Below, one piece after another: positions 12,091 through 24,337 of a stretch of 64,000 bases of DNA (positions are counted from its first letter, which is position 1; each line of letters opens with the position of its first letter). A program made the position numbers and the translations under genes. This DNA comes from Liolophura sinensis (taxonomy: Eukaryota; Mollusca; Polyplacophora; Chitonida; Chitonidae): positions 88,249,836-88,313,835 of the forward strand of contig NC_088295.1 of the NCBI RefSeq assembly GCF_032854445.1, written 5' to 3'. Under the pieces are notes generated by a model. The model did not search any database, was not told the DNA's origin, and saw nothing but the letters and a program-made list of their open reading frames with translations.

Positions 12091-13100
12091 TGTACATGCA
12101 GTTATTAAAAAACAAGGACCTTTGAGGTGATATTATTTTCCTTTATATCTGCACACATATATATTCTTGCATTCATGCTGTGAACTTACTGGAGGTTTGA
12201 TTAGGGGTAAAAGATAATCACCCTTTTGATTGTATGCACATGTAAGGGTTTCTATTGCATTTAATTACATGTACATATTCAGTGTACATGTATAGTAAAG
12301 ATCAGTGTAAAGATTAATAAAATTTCTGTAATCCAAAAAATTCAAAGATTAGTGATGCTGTACTGTCACATGGCACATGTAAGTTTAAAGATACAAGTGA
12401 TCTGCCAAATCTTGTAATGGTAGAAATATTTTTAAGAGGTTGTGTCATTGCCAAAAGCAGGGGTAACGACATGTTTCTCTGTGGAGTTTAGAAAAGGTGG
12501 GAGTGGAAATATTTTAATGTTTCACTTTGTGTATATACATGTAAATCTTGCATTGTATTTTTGGCTGAGGACAAATACAGTCATTAATTAAATAATGTAA
12601 GTTACAAAGATTTAAATTTGCAATTGTTTCAATTTTTATGATGTATATGGTAATGTCCCCCACCCTGATGTCCCTCGGTGACATGTATGCCAGCCTATCA
12701 GAGCTCCCTCTGTCCTATGATTTGTCCACTTCCCCCTGCCTCCCCAATGTTTGCTCTTCAGACACCCTCAGATGTCTTTGCATGACCCACAACCAACCAC
12801 AACTAATCAACTCCACAGAAACTGAGGGTTAGATGGCATTGATAGTAGAAGTCATTAGCCTGGAGATGCAGGTGTAAATAGACTTACAATTTACCTTTAT
12901 GTTTTAAGATTGCCTGAATTAACCTGTGACGTGGGATTTTATGGTGGAGTGTGGGAATTGATGCTTACTCTGACTTCACTTCCAAAGGATTTATGAAAGC
13001 TTGTGGAAGGAATTACCACCAGTGATCTTTCACAGGTAGGGGCACAATTATTTTTTCTTTCTTTTCACATTTGAATGTTGATGTGGTTGTCTGTGTGCAG

Positions 13101-13137
<37 letters not shown>

Positions 13138-14539
13138 CATTTTTCAACTTTATTTATTGAAGAGGCTTTTGCTGGCTCATTAACAAACTGTCACTCTCAT
13201 TGTAGCTCAAACCCAGTTTTTGTTAGTACAGTGTATGTTGCTTGGCCAAGGCTGACAAATTATCACATAAAAGTATTAAGGAGGGCAGTTGATTGTCATG
13301 TGTGTAGGGGTTTCCAGCCAGAAGTGGGGTGGTACGAAGGGGTCGGTAATGGGCTGTGTCCCAATATGTTACTGCTCCTGCTGGTTTGGGACAGTTGTGG
13401 GGACAACAATAGCAATATTTCTTAGTATATATTGTTTTCTCTGTGAAGGCCTTGGGGAAGAACAGTTTCATTGTTAATTGACTGAACTACCATTGATAAA
13501 TAAAGATATTGTTATTACCTTTGAAGCCATTGTGATTAAATTATATTGAGATGTTCTGAGGGAATCAATTCCTCGCTTGGTTTTATTCCCAAGTTTGACC
13601 TTCAAAAAAACTTTGATGCTTAAGATGCAAAATTTAGGTCTGCATGTTGGCTACAGTGTAAGATGTGCAGTATTACATTTGTTGACATACTACATTGTAC
13701 ATGTGTTTGAGAGGCTGTGTATGAAAGCTAATTAAACAGAGCCAGAGGTAAAACCTTTCAGATGGACGGAAATATGATACGTCCTTTGTTTAAGAAACTC
13801 TTGAACTGCTGAACTGGTGTAGTTACAGGCAAATGGCTTCATTTTGAACAGCTGCTGTACAGAAACTTGTAATCTTTGGAGCATATTTGTCAAAATGTGT
13901 TGGTCTGTTGACATAAGTTTGGAGGTGATATATATCTGAAGTGAACAGTACTTAGGGTGGGACAGAAGGCAGATGTTTTCTTCTCCATGGCCTAGACTCA
14001 CCTGGCAGTTTATCTGTGGGTGAGAGAGGCCAGTCTACATACAATGTAGCTTATTAACAGCTGTGCAGGCGGGTACAGATAAGGAAGTATATCGTCTGTA
14101 GGGAGGGACGTAGCTGGCGAAGGACACAGATGACTTACATGTATGATGCAGCCTAATCAGACATTTGGTCATTACCCTTCTCCTTCATGTTATCTTCAAC
14201 ATTCTCTGGGTTTCCATTGTTCTCTGAGCCATGATGACAATTACCTGGTTGTGGTGCTCTCTCTGTCTGGTATATTCTTACATGAAGATCATGGACACCA
14301 ATTGCCATCCAGAAATATGTCATATATCCAAGTTTGCCTACCTTTGTCAAGGGTCGCTGGCTTACCTTGGACCTTCCAGAGTGTGTCTAGTATGTATGTG
14401 TTTGTAGCATTTCAGTGAAATTGGCCAATCTTGTTCCTGAGTGATATGAACTTACAGTTTTGTTTTATACCTGAGTGACTGCGAGAAGAGGTCACAGGTA
14501 ACATGAGGAAGTGAGATAAATGTACATTCTCATCATAAC
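12091..14539. other. Non-coding gap with a short (TA)n tract
   Basis: A (TA)n run of about 30 bases lies at 13105-13136. Otherwise no gene or repeat is recognised. Frames at 13075-13425 (plus), 13223-13471 (minus) and 13289-13477 (plus) overlap each other and show no domain. Confidence 0.4.
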
Positions 14540-14803
14540 CTGGGGCCTCTGTGGCTGAGGTGGTTAGCATGCCAGGGCGGCACACCGACTTAAGAGCTTC
14601 TTACCAATGCGGTCGCTGTGACTTCAAATCCAGCTCATGTTGGCTTCCTGGCCTGCTGTCAGTGGGAATGTACGTCTTGCGGATGGTTGTGGGATTCCTG
14701 GGGCCTCTGCCCAGTTTCTTCCCACTTTAACTCTGTCCGCAATATTATATGTTAAATATTCTAGAGTCTGGCATAAAACACCAATCAGACAAAGCAATAA
14801 ATT
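14540..14803 (+). mobile_element. SINE family B, near full length
   Basis: The head begins GGGCCTCTGTGGCTGAGGTG. It has an A-box-like TGGCTGAGGTGG followed by TTAGCATGCC, and a decayed B box (GACTTCAAATCC near 14623). The middle and 3' end match the copy at 7140-7342 (tatgttaaatattctagagt; gcataaaacaccaatcagac) with a degraded ATAAAT tail. No clear target-site duplication was found. Confidence 0.8.
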
Positions 14804-17029
14804 AGGACAACCAGTCAGTGAGGAAATATGGGCTGGGTTGTCCTTTACACTTTTTATATGTTTTTATATATTCAGATTTGCTTTGCAGCTTTAGTTATTT
14901 TTACTTACATAAGACACTCATTGAGGTGAGGCACAAGGGGTAAAGGCCAGTGTATTCAGTCATAATAAGTAATCTTAAAATGCGTGTGCACCATATAGAG
15001 AGCCATTATAGTTCCGAAAAACATTTGGGTGCCCACACTAATCATGCTGTATAAAGTAAAATGAACTGAAAAAACTGTAAAAAACTAAATTGCAAAAAAA
15101 AAAAAAAAAATATGATGGTTTACCAATAAAAGGTAAAGTTTCATAGAATTGTTTTCATTCACAGACATAAAGCTCTCAAAAAGCATTATTTTGAGTTGCG
15201 TTTCATAAGATTTCTTCATGTACACTCAACAATGTCACCTTTAAAATGTATGATCAGAACCTTCAATTTTTCCTGGATATGATCTTATTTGTGATATTAC
15301 TTCTATAACTGAAGGAAATACTCTGGTGTTTTGCCTGTATGTAAATAAGAAGTGATGTATTCAAGATACAGTGACATCTGAATGCCAGTGAATGTCCAGT
15401 CCTAGCATGTTATCTCACATATGGTATTACAATATACAAGTAAAATTTTACTATGCTTTCATGTTTTCTGTGAAATATTAATAATTTATGAAAGCTAGCA
15501 AGAAATGTGTGTGGGAAGAATTAATTAACACATTGTGACAGTGGACCTAGAGCACAGCAGGAAAATTTCACAGTTACCCATTAATCTGTTGGCATAATTA
15601 AGTATTGGTTGAGTGCATACACACACTCACAAAAAATATCTGAAACCAACTGATACGTTAAAGGTACCCATTACTCTCTGGAATTTCACAAAATTTGAAA
15701 CTGGAATTAGAACATTTTTGCCCTTAAACAAATTCAACAGAGCAGAAAAACTGTTAACTATTTTTTCACACCTTTTTAAGTTGGCACCAGAGAGAATAGG
15801 TTTGGATGAAATCTTTCCTAAAGGGATGAGATTTAGCAGCTGTTGTTGACTGCTGAAGACTCAGACTGTCTGATACAGTCGCTGTCACATAGCTCCATCA
15901 CTCAGCCCAGATAAACTCCACCCCGCATTACTCACACTGGTCACTTAATGGGTAAACACTGGATTAACTCTGGCTGGAGTGTGGGCAAAAGGTCATTAGT
16001 GGGTAGTCACAGATATGATATGTATGACAGTGATCCTCCTGGGGAAAGTTAAAGAGACATTGTTTCAAGAAACGTAACTTTTACACAAATAGTCATTACT
16101 CTTAGTAAACATAAATTTTGAGACCTTCTTTACATAGTTATAGCTTACAATTGTTCTTTTTATTTTCTTTTTTAATGTGATTTATGAAAATTTAGGAATA
16201 TTTTCATTGGAAATGGAGATTTCTTCAAACTCAAGTGACAGTGTTCATGACTTGGTGTTACCTGGACCTTGGGTTCTCACCCTGCCACGTGAAGTCACAG
16301 TACTATATGTACACACTCCTCATTGTTAACTTACAACATAAAACCTCAAGCATATGCAAACGTACTGATGCCTACGTGTAGTGGTATCTTGGTGTATGAG
16401 GGTTGGAAGTATCCAGTGACCAGTTGTCAGACCATTTGGTGACAGCACCATGATGTATATTTGTAGCTGATGTGGTGAAATGCCTGGAAATGTTGCGTGT
16501 AGGTGTTGTGCATAATACTTCATAATTAAAATGTGTAATTTTACAATACAACCACAACACCTGAACATGTACATGAGGATTGTGTTTAAATGATAATGTT
16601 TGATGTGACTCCAGTAGATGTGTATCAGTGATATAAATGTAGATCTACACTCAGCACCTTTAGTATTTTACATTATGTTTTCTGCTTGAGTGAACAGGTA
16701 AATTCAAAGGAGAAAATCAGCATAATAATGTCATTCTGCAAATAACTATATACATTTTAATTTAGTTAATTTTGTCAACTGATGGGTGCCTCATTCCCAT
16801 GTGATTGTTTGTATTTCCAGCTGTGATTGAAATCTCCAGTTTCAGAGTTCTCAGACACAATATACCAGCCAATATGGCAAAAAAAATCTGAAATACAAAG
16901 AGATACATAGAAAGATCTTCAAGTAAAAGTTAAATTGTTGATGTATACGCGTGTAACAAAATTGGCCATAGCTGCCTTCTTTCGCTAAAGCCTGCCCTGC
17001 TCTGTTCTTCTCTATGTCAGTCTACCCTC
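14804..17029. other. Non-coding gap
   Basis: An (A)n run lies at about 15094-15110. No gene is recognised. The minus-strand frames at 16326-16574 and 16372-16560 overlap in different frames and have no domain. Confidence 0.4.
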
Positions 17030-17210
17030 TGTATCTGCATGCAGCTCCCGGTGGTTTGGCTGCAGCTTCTAGTCAGGAAGTTTGCCTGGTAACGGATGGT
17101 GGTTTCCTGCAGGCAGTCTAGTTTCCCTCTACCTTACTACTGTCCTGTACAATGTATGTTTAAGCGAAGAATCCTTGAGTATGGTGTTATACATCAATGG
17201 AATAAATAAG
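17030..17210 (+). mobile_element. SINE family B, old degenerate copy
   Basis: Recognisable in order: ggtaacggatggtggtttcc (about 17089), tagtttccctctaccttact (about 17119), and atccttgagtatggtgttat followed by acatcaatggaataaataag (to 17210). The tRNA-like head is lost. Strong divergence suggests an old insertion. Confidence 0.6.
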
Positions 17211-18301
17211 ACCTGATGGTACAGGTGTTGACATTGGTGCACTGTTTGTACACTTCTTCAGCCTCTGTCATGAGAGAGGAGAATGTACTTCTCTCTGTAC
17301 ATAGCATCACTATGGACTGTCAGGTCTAAATCCCCTGCTGTCTTTAATCTAGCCAGTGTAAGTTTGAGAATGCCGCCCTTCTCCAGCCACCAGCTTACTC
17401 TACTGGAGATCTCCCCTACATCCCTGATAGGCTTTTTAACTGATAATGGTCAAATCCCCTCTAATGATAAAATATTTATTAAGTATTCCACGTCGTCTAT
17501 TAATAAATTCCGTTTTCAATTAAGGTAGGGCCAGAGGACAAACCAGGAATGGATTTCTTGTTTGCTTCCCACCTAAGATTGACTCTTGGAGATTGCCGTT
17601 TCCATAGCAACTCATTTACCTGCTGATGGGTTTTTGTACTTTTTGTAGTTATCAGGCTTTTACTGTCAGGTGGTGCAAAAGGCACTCTGTCAGGTGATTG
17701 TCAAGTTTGAACAGTGTTTGGGAACTGTTGTTCAGAACTGCTTCTCAAGTGCCAGTGTGTGAAGGTAAAGTTCTGTGTGTTAGGGCATGCTATTGATGCA
17801 GCAGGAGTGAGGCAGACATTGTCACGCTGAGATTGGGGACAACAGAAGGGAAGTGAACGTACAAAACTCCTATTGAAATTATTCAAACGAGGTGAAAACT
17901 TACCTAGATAGGTGTGTATTTGTGTGTACAGTGTATAACACTTCCTACACCTGTCCTCTACAATATATCATTTACACTATGGGTATTGTCCCCCTAGAAA
18001 GATGTCCCTCAAGATCAGTACTGCATTAGATTTGCTGGTTGTAACATGTAATATCTCATGGATTTTACCATAATAGACCTTTTTCAAATTATCTCAAGTA
18101 TTTTTTATGTAAATACATTTATTAACAATGTTCATCTTGTTTTTTGTGCATTTATTAAATAACTACACATACAGGTATAACCCTTGTGTAGATTATCAAA
18201 AACAATGGGGAACTTGTAAAACTCCTTTCTGCCGGTATCATGATGTTCCAAAGCTAAGAACTCATTTGTTCTTTCCTTTATTACATCACAATTGTTGGTG
18301 T
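17211..18301. other. Non-coding gap
   Basis: Nothing is recognised. The frames at 17283-17528 (plus), 17500-17685 (minus) and 17701-17886 (minus) have no domain and no flanking splice sites that stand out. Confidence 0.35.
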
Positions 18302-18676
18302 GTGTGTGACCTGCCCCAATATCTCAGTCGGTAGAGTGTCCGCTTCGGGGACGGTAGATCCAGGTTCAATCCTGGATTAGGTCACACCTAAGACCTTAAA
18401 AGAGAAAGTTGTAACTGCCTCGCTTGGGGTTCAGCGTTAAGGGTATAGTACAACAACTGGTTGACCCATATCACTATAATGGCTCGGGTGGGCCGGCTTA
18501 CTTGCCTTGGGTAAGTCATCTCAGTGAAGCAGCACTAGATAAAAGAGAGGTGGAAATCCGTCCTGCAACAAGGAGGTATATTACATGTACTCTAAGGACT
18601 CTTTTTGTCATCATATGACTGAAAAATTGTTAAGCATGACGTTAAACCCCCAGCACTCACTCACTCACTCACTCAC
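18302..18676 (+). mobile_element. SINE family A, copy 2, with short target-site duplication
   Basis: Head from about 18311: A-box-like TATCTCAGTCGG, anticodon-loop-like CGCTTCGGGG, and a well-kept B box GGTTCAATCC (about 18363). The body and conserved 3' end (catatgactgaaaaattgtt, then gacgttaaaccc) match copy 1, with a (CACT)n tail to 18676. TTGGTGT occurs at both 18295-18301 and 18677-18683, consistent with a 7-bp target-site duplication from LINE-driven insertion. Confidence 0.88.
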
Positions 18677-19490
18677 TTGGTGTACATGTGGCCTTAAAAC
18701 GCATATGAAGTACACACGCACTGCAATGTTAGAGAAGAAAATGATGCATTCTACTGTCCTTTGGAGCTCTGTGTAGCTTGTCTTGGAGTCTCTTAGTGTT
18801 CCCTACAAGTACATGTGATACATGTACATGTTGTGTTTTTTGTCCTTAAGCCACTTAAACTTCACGTGTACATGTACATGTAGACATATTAGAAACAAAA
18901 CATTGTCTATGAAACCATCTGCCATTCTGCCATTTCATTTCCTTTTTTCACTGTGCACCACTATATTATACATATGTTGTACCTGCTTGTTTTTTTTCCA
19001 GATTTGTTTTGGAAGCATCATTTTCACCATTATAACTACATGTATATGTATGATTGATGCTATCCATTATACTGCATTGATTTGCATGTACATCCAGTAT
19101 ATATATATGATGTAACCTGTAGATAGGGTGATTGCAAACTAGCAGACAAGGCAGGATTCATTCAGCCATTATGTGTGGTAATGTTACAGTTAGTGTGGAG
19201 GTTGAGGGAAGCATGTAGAGCAGCCTGCCAGCAGATTGCAATCTCTGTCATGTTCTGCTTCATGGCCTGCTATCACCATATCAGGGCCAGCTTTTCCGCA
19301 GGCTCCGACACCCTATCTGATGCCCTAACTCAAGCATGGGGCACCCAGACTCTTCTCCTGCAGGTGCAAGGTGTCATTTTATCATCACCTCTAAAAAACT
19401 AGTCGGGTGTTTGCAGTCTTTATTGACTGTGTATAATCGCATGTCGTAGTAACATCATTTGGTCTAAACCATTTGTGTCTGACATTTCAG

Positions 19491-19523
19491 CTGACTGCCT
19501 CTCTCTGGATAATTGTCTCTCAG
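19491..19523 (+). other. 33-nt microexon candidate
   Basis: A pyrimidine-containing acceptor (gtgtctgacatttcag, AG at 19489-19490) is followed by 33 bases and then a perfect donor CAG|GTAAGT (GT at 19524). Two frames are open: one reads LTASLWIIVSQ, and one reads DCLSLDNCLS after a split first codon. The length is a multiple of 3. There is no protein match to support it; chance pairing of splice signals is quite possible. Confidence 0.15.
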
Positions 19524-21739
19524 GTAAGTCTCTTATTGCGGCATTGTTACTGGAGTTACGACGACTTGGTATTGACAGGAACTACAGATATGATGGTTTA
19601 TATGGTCTCCATGCACTTCATTTCAGTCGTTATTACTTTGACTTAATGAATAATAGAAGGACAGCCGTCTCAGCCGACCTGGTTTTGCTGAAGGTAAATT
19701 GTTACCTGAAATGAGCTGGCTGACTTCACACACAACTGTATATGGTAATCATTAAAATACGTCAATCTGTGTGTAACCTTTTCAGTCTTTATGTGGTAGG
19801 TAGATCCTGTAACACTTGCTTATACATGTGTACATGTATGTACCAATAGGCATATTTGTATTTATATTCTAATCTATAAGAGCATAACCCACGTGTATCG
19901 CTGTCTAGTTAGTATTGACAGTAGACGAGTGTACAAAGATGTTGGGATATATTTTTGCTTTCAGTGCCTCTCAGTAATGAATATTAGAGTTTTAGTCGTA
20001 TCTGTATACTATTGCTGTACTTTTCATGCTGTTTGACACATTCTTGTCTTTAATTAAATAAATAATGCAGACAGAGACATGCTAAAATTGATGTTTTTTC
20101 TAGAGATGAGATGAATGTGAACAAGTATTATGATAGAGATCAAAGGTTTTCAGGTGTTACAGGTATGTTATTGTGTGTTTGTGCACAGATTTGTATGAGA
20201 AGATAAAAGAGTCTAGTAGCCAGAGGATATGTAGAGTAAACTCAACTAATGAGCGGGAGCCTGGTGACAGTTTCTAGTCCCAGTGTCACTTGAAAGCTGG
20301 GAAAAACCTCAATAGAGCTTTAATGACAATGGTAGCCATATATCCCACATCACCACAATCACTACATTTTCTCTTGTGACATTTTAAGGAGCCTTGGTGT
20401 GATCAGTTAGTGGATGTTGTGCTCAGACTCTGTTTGTCCCTTCTTTTTATGCGGTACCCATTCTTTTCTTGAAATATACTCGCATCTTTAAAGACAGCCA
20501 GACATGAAGGCATGATATGCAGGTACTAATGCAGGTACAGTACAGCCCAGAAATAACCTTACATGCTATGTAAGTAAAGTGCCAGCAAAACGCATGTGAT
20601 ATTTTCATGTTCCCGATATGAGATCACTTTTTTTCAACACATATATATGCAACGCGATAAAAAAAGAAGTGAAGCATATTTTAGTCACACTTATAACATT
20701 GTTACAATGAGATGCATGCATCATCTGGTCAGTAATACCCAATCATTGGGTAATGGCACTTAATAAATGATCAGACCACACGACTGATCACTTGGCGCCA
20801 TGTTCCAGAATTCACTGGAGAATGGGCGAGCTCTTCATGGGGTCAGACGTGTAAGCTCTTAACCTGTGGGGTTTGTTTTTTTGTTGTTGTTTGTTCAACC
20901 CACCTGATCCATCTATAAAGTTTACAACAACAGCCTTATGCATTTCGTGCGTGCAATTTCATTGTTTTTTTATTTTTGTTGACCAATGTTATTATTGGTA
21001 CTATATCTGAGAATGGCTTTAACTTTCACGGTGAGGTATCGTCTCTGTATGTGCCTGTCAACTTAATCCCAGTCTTTATTCATGGATGGAAGAAATAAAA
21101 GAAACAATTATCGTTTTTAGTGACTTTAAAATACAGACCTCCACTCTTCCCTACGTGCTCTTGCTGGCAAATTGCAAACACACAGCCATGACATCTACCA
21201 TGCAGTGGCCATATCTGATACTTAGCTTGTGAGCAGTTTTTACTTTGTGTTGAGCATTGATTGCTGTCATCATCAGTATGTGTAAGAGAAATCCATCTTC
21301 CCTTATATTTTGCGATTGTGGATGGACACTTTTATTCCTTGGTGTATCTCACACTGCAAGATATTCAACCAAGGTGCCAAGAAACAAATCCAGTTAATTC
21401 ACGATGTGTAAGCTTACCATAACCTTGATAAGTGTTAGACGTTAGCAGTTGTGAGCTTTGTTTTGCTGAATATGAGTGTATAGGTACATAGGTACATGCA
21501 GAATAGTGCAATCTACATAAGGTACTCAATAAGTGGATGTGTACGTGTAAATTTAGAGTATTGTTTAAGAATTTTTGTCCAATTTAATCCTGATTTATTG
21601 TTTGTTGTACTTCCTCTGATTCATGATTAATCAGGACTTAAAAGGATCAGCCTTATGATGTTGCCAATTAAATAGGTACTTTTTTTCTGTGCATTAATTT
21701 TTAGCCAATGGAAATGGAACGATCAAATCTTTCCATATG

Positions 21740-22010
21740 CCTCAGTGACATTTAAGCATAATTATTTCACTGCGTCGCAGGATGGAATAATACACTGGGT
21801 CATGTGATGGGGTCACATGATGGAATGTCTGACGATCATTAGGAGCTGTAATGTTGGAACTGAGAAACAGTAATTGACAATGGCTGTTCGGTGAGTGGTC
21901 TTTTTCCACAGTGACGGGGAACGTCATTAGTACAAATTGATTGATACGCGTCACTCTTATTAGACTGAACTGAAAAGTGCCTTCGCAGCCCAATATGAAC
22001 AATTCATAAG
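21740..22010. promoter_or_regulatory. Possible regulatory segment with PBX/HOX-like site and inverted TGACG half-sites
   Basis: TGATTGAT at 21938-21945 is the classic PBX/Exd-HOX half-dimer sequence. TGACG at 21912-21916 and CGTCA at 21922-21926 form an inverted pair separated by 5 bases. The segment contains no repeats and is less TG-rich than its surroundings. Function is inferred from motifs only. Confidence 0.2.
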
Positions 22011-22540
22011 GAGCTGAAGACTTAGTCGTTACTATGAAAGCTGATCCTTGCTTGATGGACAGATGAGGACGATTGGTTTTCAGCCAAGATCTTGAGGAGG
22101 CAGTTGGCCGTGACCTGCTAGTCTTTTACTGCAGTTTTGATCATCTGCAAGCATGGGTAAAGGTTAAGAGGTCATCTTTATAGCTCCTATTTAACTGAGA
22201 AATCTTTCCATGTTGTCATCTGAAATTTGGGGACTTTTTCCCAAGCCATTTGTCCATGTTCATTCATTGTGACCCAATTGCTACTGGGCAAATATTGGGT
22301 AACAGTTATAAGTAAAATACTTTTTTTATGCAACATGTATGACCTGATGGACATTCCATTCTACATTTTTAGTGTTTGGACGTTTCATACACTCGTGCAA
22401 AACAATGGTGCAATGCTTCATAGGTACACCGCTCAAATCCTACAGTTCACGTGTATAGTGCTGAGGGTGATACATGCATATTTGTGACAGGAGGGTGATA
22501 CCACTTACATCACACATTCGTAACACATAGGTGATACATA

Positions 22541-22735
22541 CCCTAATTCCTCAACCTTTTCGCATATGAAAGGGCAACTTTTACTGCAGTTTGTAATTGT
22601 GGGGACAAAACTACATTGATTAGATTAACCAATTTCAGGGCTTCATAATTAATAAAATTAATAAAATTAATCTGCACAGAATGCTTTCAAAATAAGCTTC
22701 ATTAAGCACCTTGCAAACAGGTTGAAGAATTACAG
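22541..22735 (+). mobile_element. MITE-like inverted-repeat element, copy 2
   Basis: Left end CCCTAATTCCTCAACC and right end GGTTGAAGAATTACAG are imperfect inverted repeats. TA lies on both sides (22539-22540 and 22736-22737), as expected for a TA target duplication. There is no coding capacity in 195 bp. The interior (accaatttcagggcttcat) matches the copies at 8423 and 50014 but has its own ATTAATAAA expansion near 22649-22671. Confidence 0.72.
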
Positions 22736-22737
22736 TA

Positions 22738-23239
22738 CCGGTACATGTATATATTAAAGATGATACATGTCATATTAAGGATGATACATAATTAAAGCAA
22801 CAAGATTTAAGATAGATCATAACAATATATTAGAGAAATGGCTGACACAGGTAGATTATGTGATATATGTGACACATATGGTACATATACATATATATGT
22901 GACACACATATAAAACACATATGGTACAAGTACCTACAGTATACCTGTATGTGACATAGATATACATACACATATGTAATGCACATGCATTTATCTTTCA
23001 TCTGATGACAACATTTAGTTGTAAAATAATATCGTAATTGTAGTATTCATTTTATCTTTATTATTTATAGCCAGAAAAAAATTCTGGAAAAAGTTCTGTG
23101 TCAGTCACTTCACAGTGCTTTAAAACAAAACTAATTATCATTTTTACCTTGCCATGTCACAGTGTTGGTAGACCTGTGGATGGAGTGTTCTCGTCAGAGT
23201 GTACAGTATGTTACACTCTCTGTCATTGAGCTGGTATAC
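22738..23239. other. Non-coding gap with imperfect TA/TG repeats
   Basis: The stretch 22855-22990 is a mosaic of gtgacacatatggtacatat-like words with many short palindromes (ACATATGT, GTACATATAC). It is probably a decayed microsatellite. No gene is seen. Confidence 0.4.
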
Positions 23240-23427
23240 CATGTATGTGTAATGTGTCTGCCTTGTCCCCTGGTTTGTCGGCTACATGAACCTGCGGAAG
23301 ATTGGTTGTTCATGGGTTGTTCACTGACTGGTTTCCACTGCTTATAAACCTGACCTCTTGCACATAAGTGAAGGAATTCTTGAGCTTAGCATTAAATACC
23401 AATTAAGTTTATTAAGTTAATAAATGA
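23240..23427 (+). mobile_element. SINE family B, old degenerate copy
   Basis: Matches in order: aacctgcggaagattggttg (about 23289), gactggtttccactgcttat (about 23327), cataagtgaaggaattcttg (about 23362), then a caattaagtttattaag tail. The head is lost. Confidence 0.55.
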
Positions 23428-23688
23428 AGTACTTTATACAGACATCATCTCCTGGTACAGTTAACAGAGCAGACAAACATGCTGTGAACCACAACTCTTG
23501 ATTCAAGGCTCATTCCCACCTGAGAATGTTCATTACCTCAGGTAGAGGGACACATAACCTGTACCTGGTCTCATCACACTGAAATATTTCTTCTTTTATA
23601 CGTGTGCTTGTATAAATTTGTGTGTGTGTTCCATTCCAGCCACTCACTATTTTCTGACGTGTTTTTCCAGATGTTGTAAAGATATAAA
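23428..23688. other. Short non-coding gap
   Basis: Nothing is recognised between the SINE fragment and the 93-bp array. Confidence 0.4.
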
Positions 23689-24337
23689 GTAATTGTATAA
23701 CGATTGTGATGTTAGAGCAGTGTTATCATAAAGGTTAGGTGAGAAAGTTACGTAAGCTTGTTAACCATTGGCCTCACCAATGTAATTGTATGGTGACTGC
23801 GATGTTAGAGCAGTGTTATCATAAAGGTTAGGTGAGAAAGTTACATCAGCTTGTTAACCATTGGCCTCACCAATGTAATTGTATGATGACTGCGATGTTA
23901 GAGCAGTGTTATCATAAAGGTTAGGTGAGAAAGTTACGTTAGCTTGTTAACCATTGGCCTCACCAATGTAATTGTATGATGACTGCGATGTTAGAGCAGT
24001 GTTATCATAAAGGTTAGGTGAGAAAGTTACATCAGCTTGTTAACCATTGGCCTCACCAATGTAATTGTATGATGACTGCGATGTTAGAGCAGTGTTATCA
24101 TAAAGGTTAGGTGAGAAAGTTACATCAGCTTGTTAACCATTGGCCTCACCAATGTAATTGTATGATGACTGCGATGTTAGAGCAGTGTTATCATAAAGGT
24201 TAGGTGAGAAAGTTACATCAGCTTGTTAACCATTGGCTTCACCAATGTAATTGTATGATGACTGTGATGTTAGAGCAGTGTTATCATAAAGGTTAGGTGA
24301 GAAAGTTACGTCAGCTTGTTAACCATTGGCCTCACCA
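23689..24337. repeat. 93-bp tandem array, seven copies
   Basis: Units start at 23689, 23782, 23875, 23968, 24061, 24154 and 24247, each exactly 93 bp, with very few differences. Each unit has atgttagagcagtgttatca and ttaaccattggcctcaccaa. The variable spot is TTACGTMAGC versus TTACATCAGC, the pattern expected from CpG deamination in a methylated region. No protein frame runs through it. A satellite seeded inside a mobile element cannot be excluded; no flanking inverted repeats are seen. Confidence 0.97.

Larger units (their letters stand above)
18684..22538. other. Non-coding gap with a microexon candidate and motif-rich segment
   Basis: There is no recognised gene. Tandem TACATG palindromes occur at 18808-18888. 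The stretch includes the 33-nt microexon candidate at 19491-19523 and a motif-rich segment at 21740-22010, both listed separately. Confidence 0.35.
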
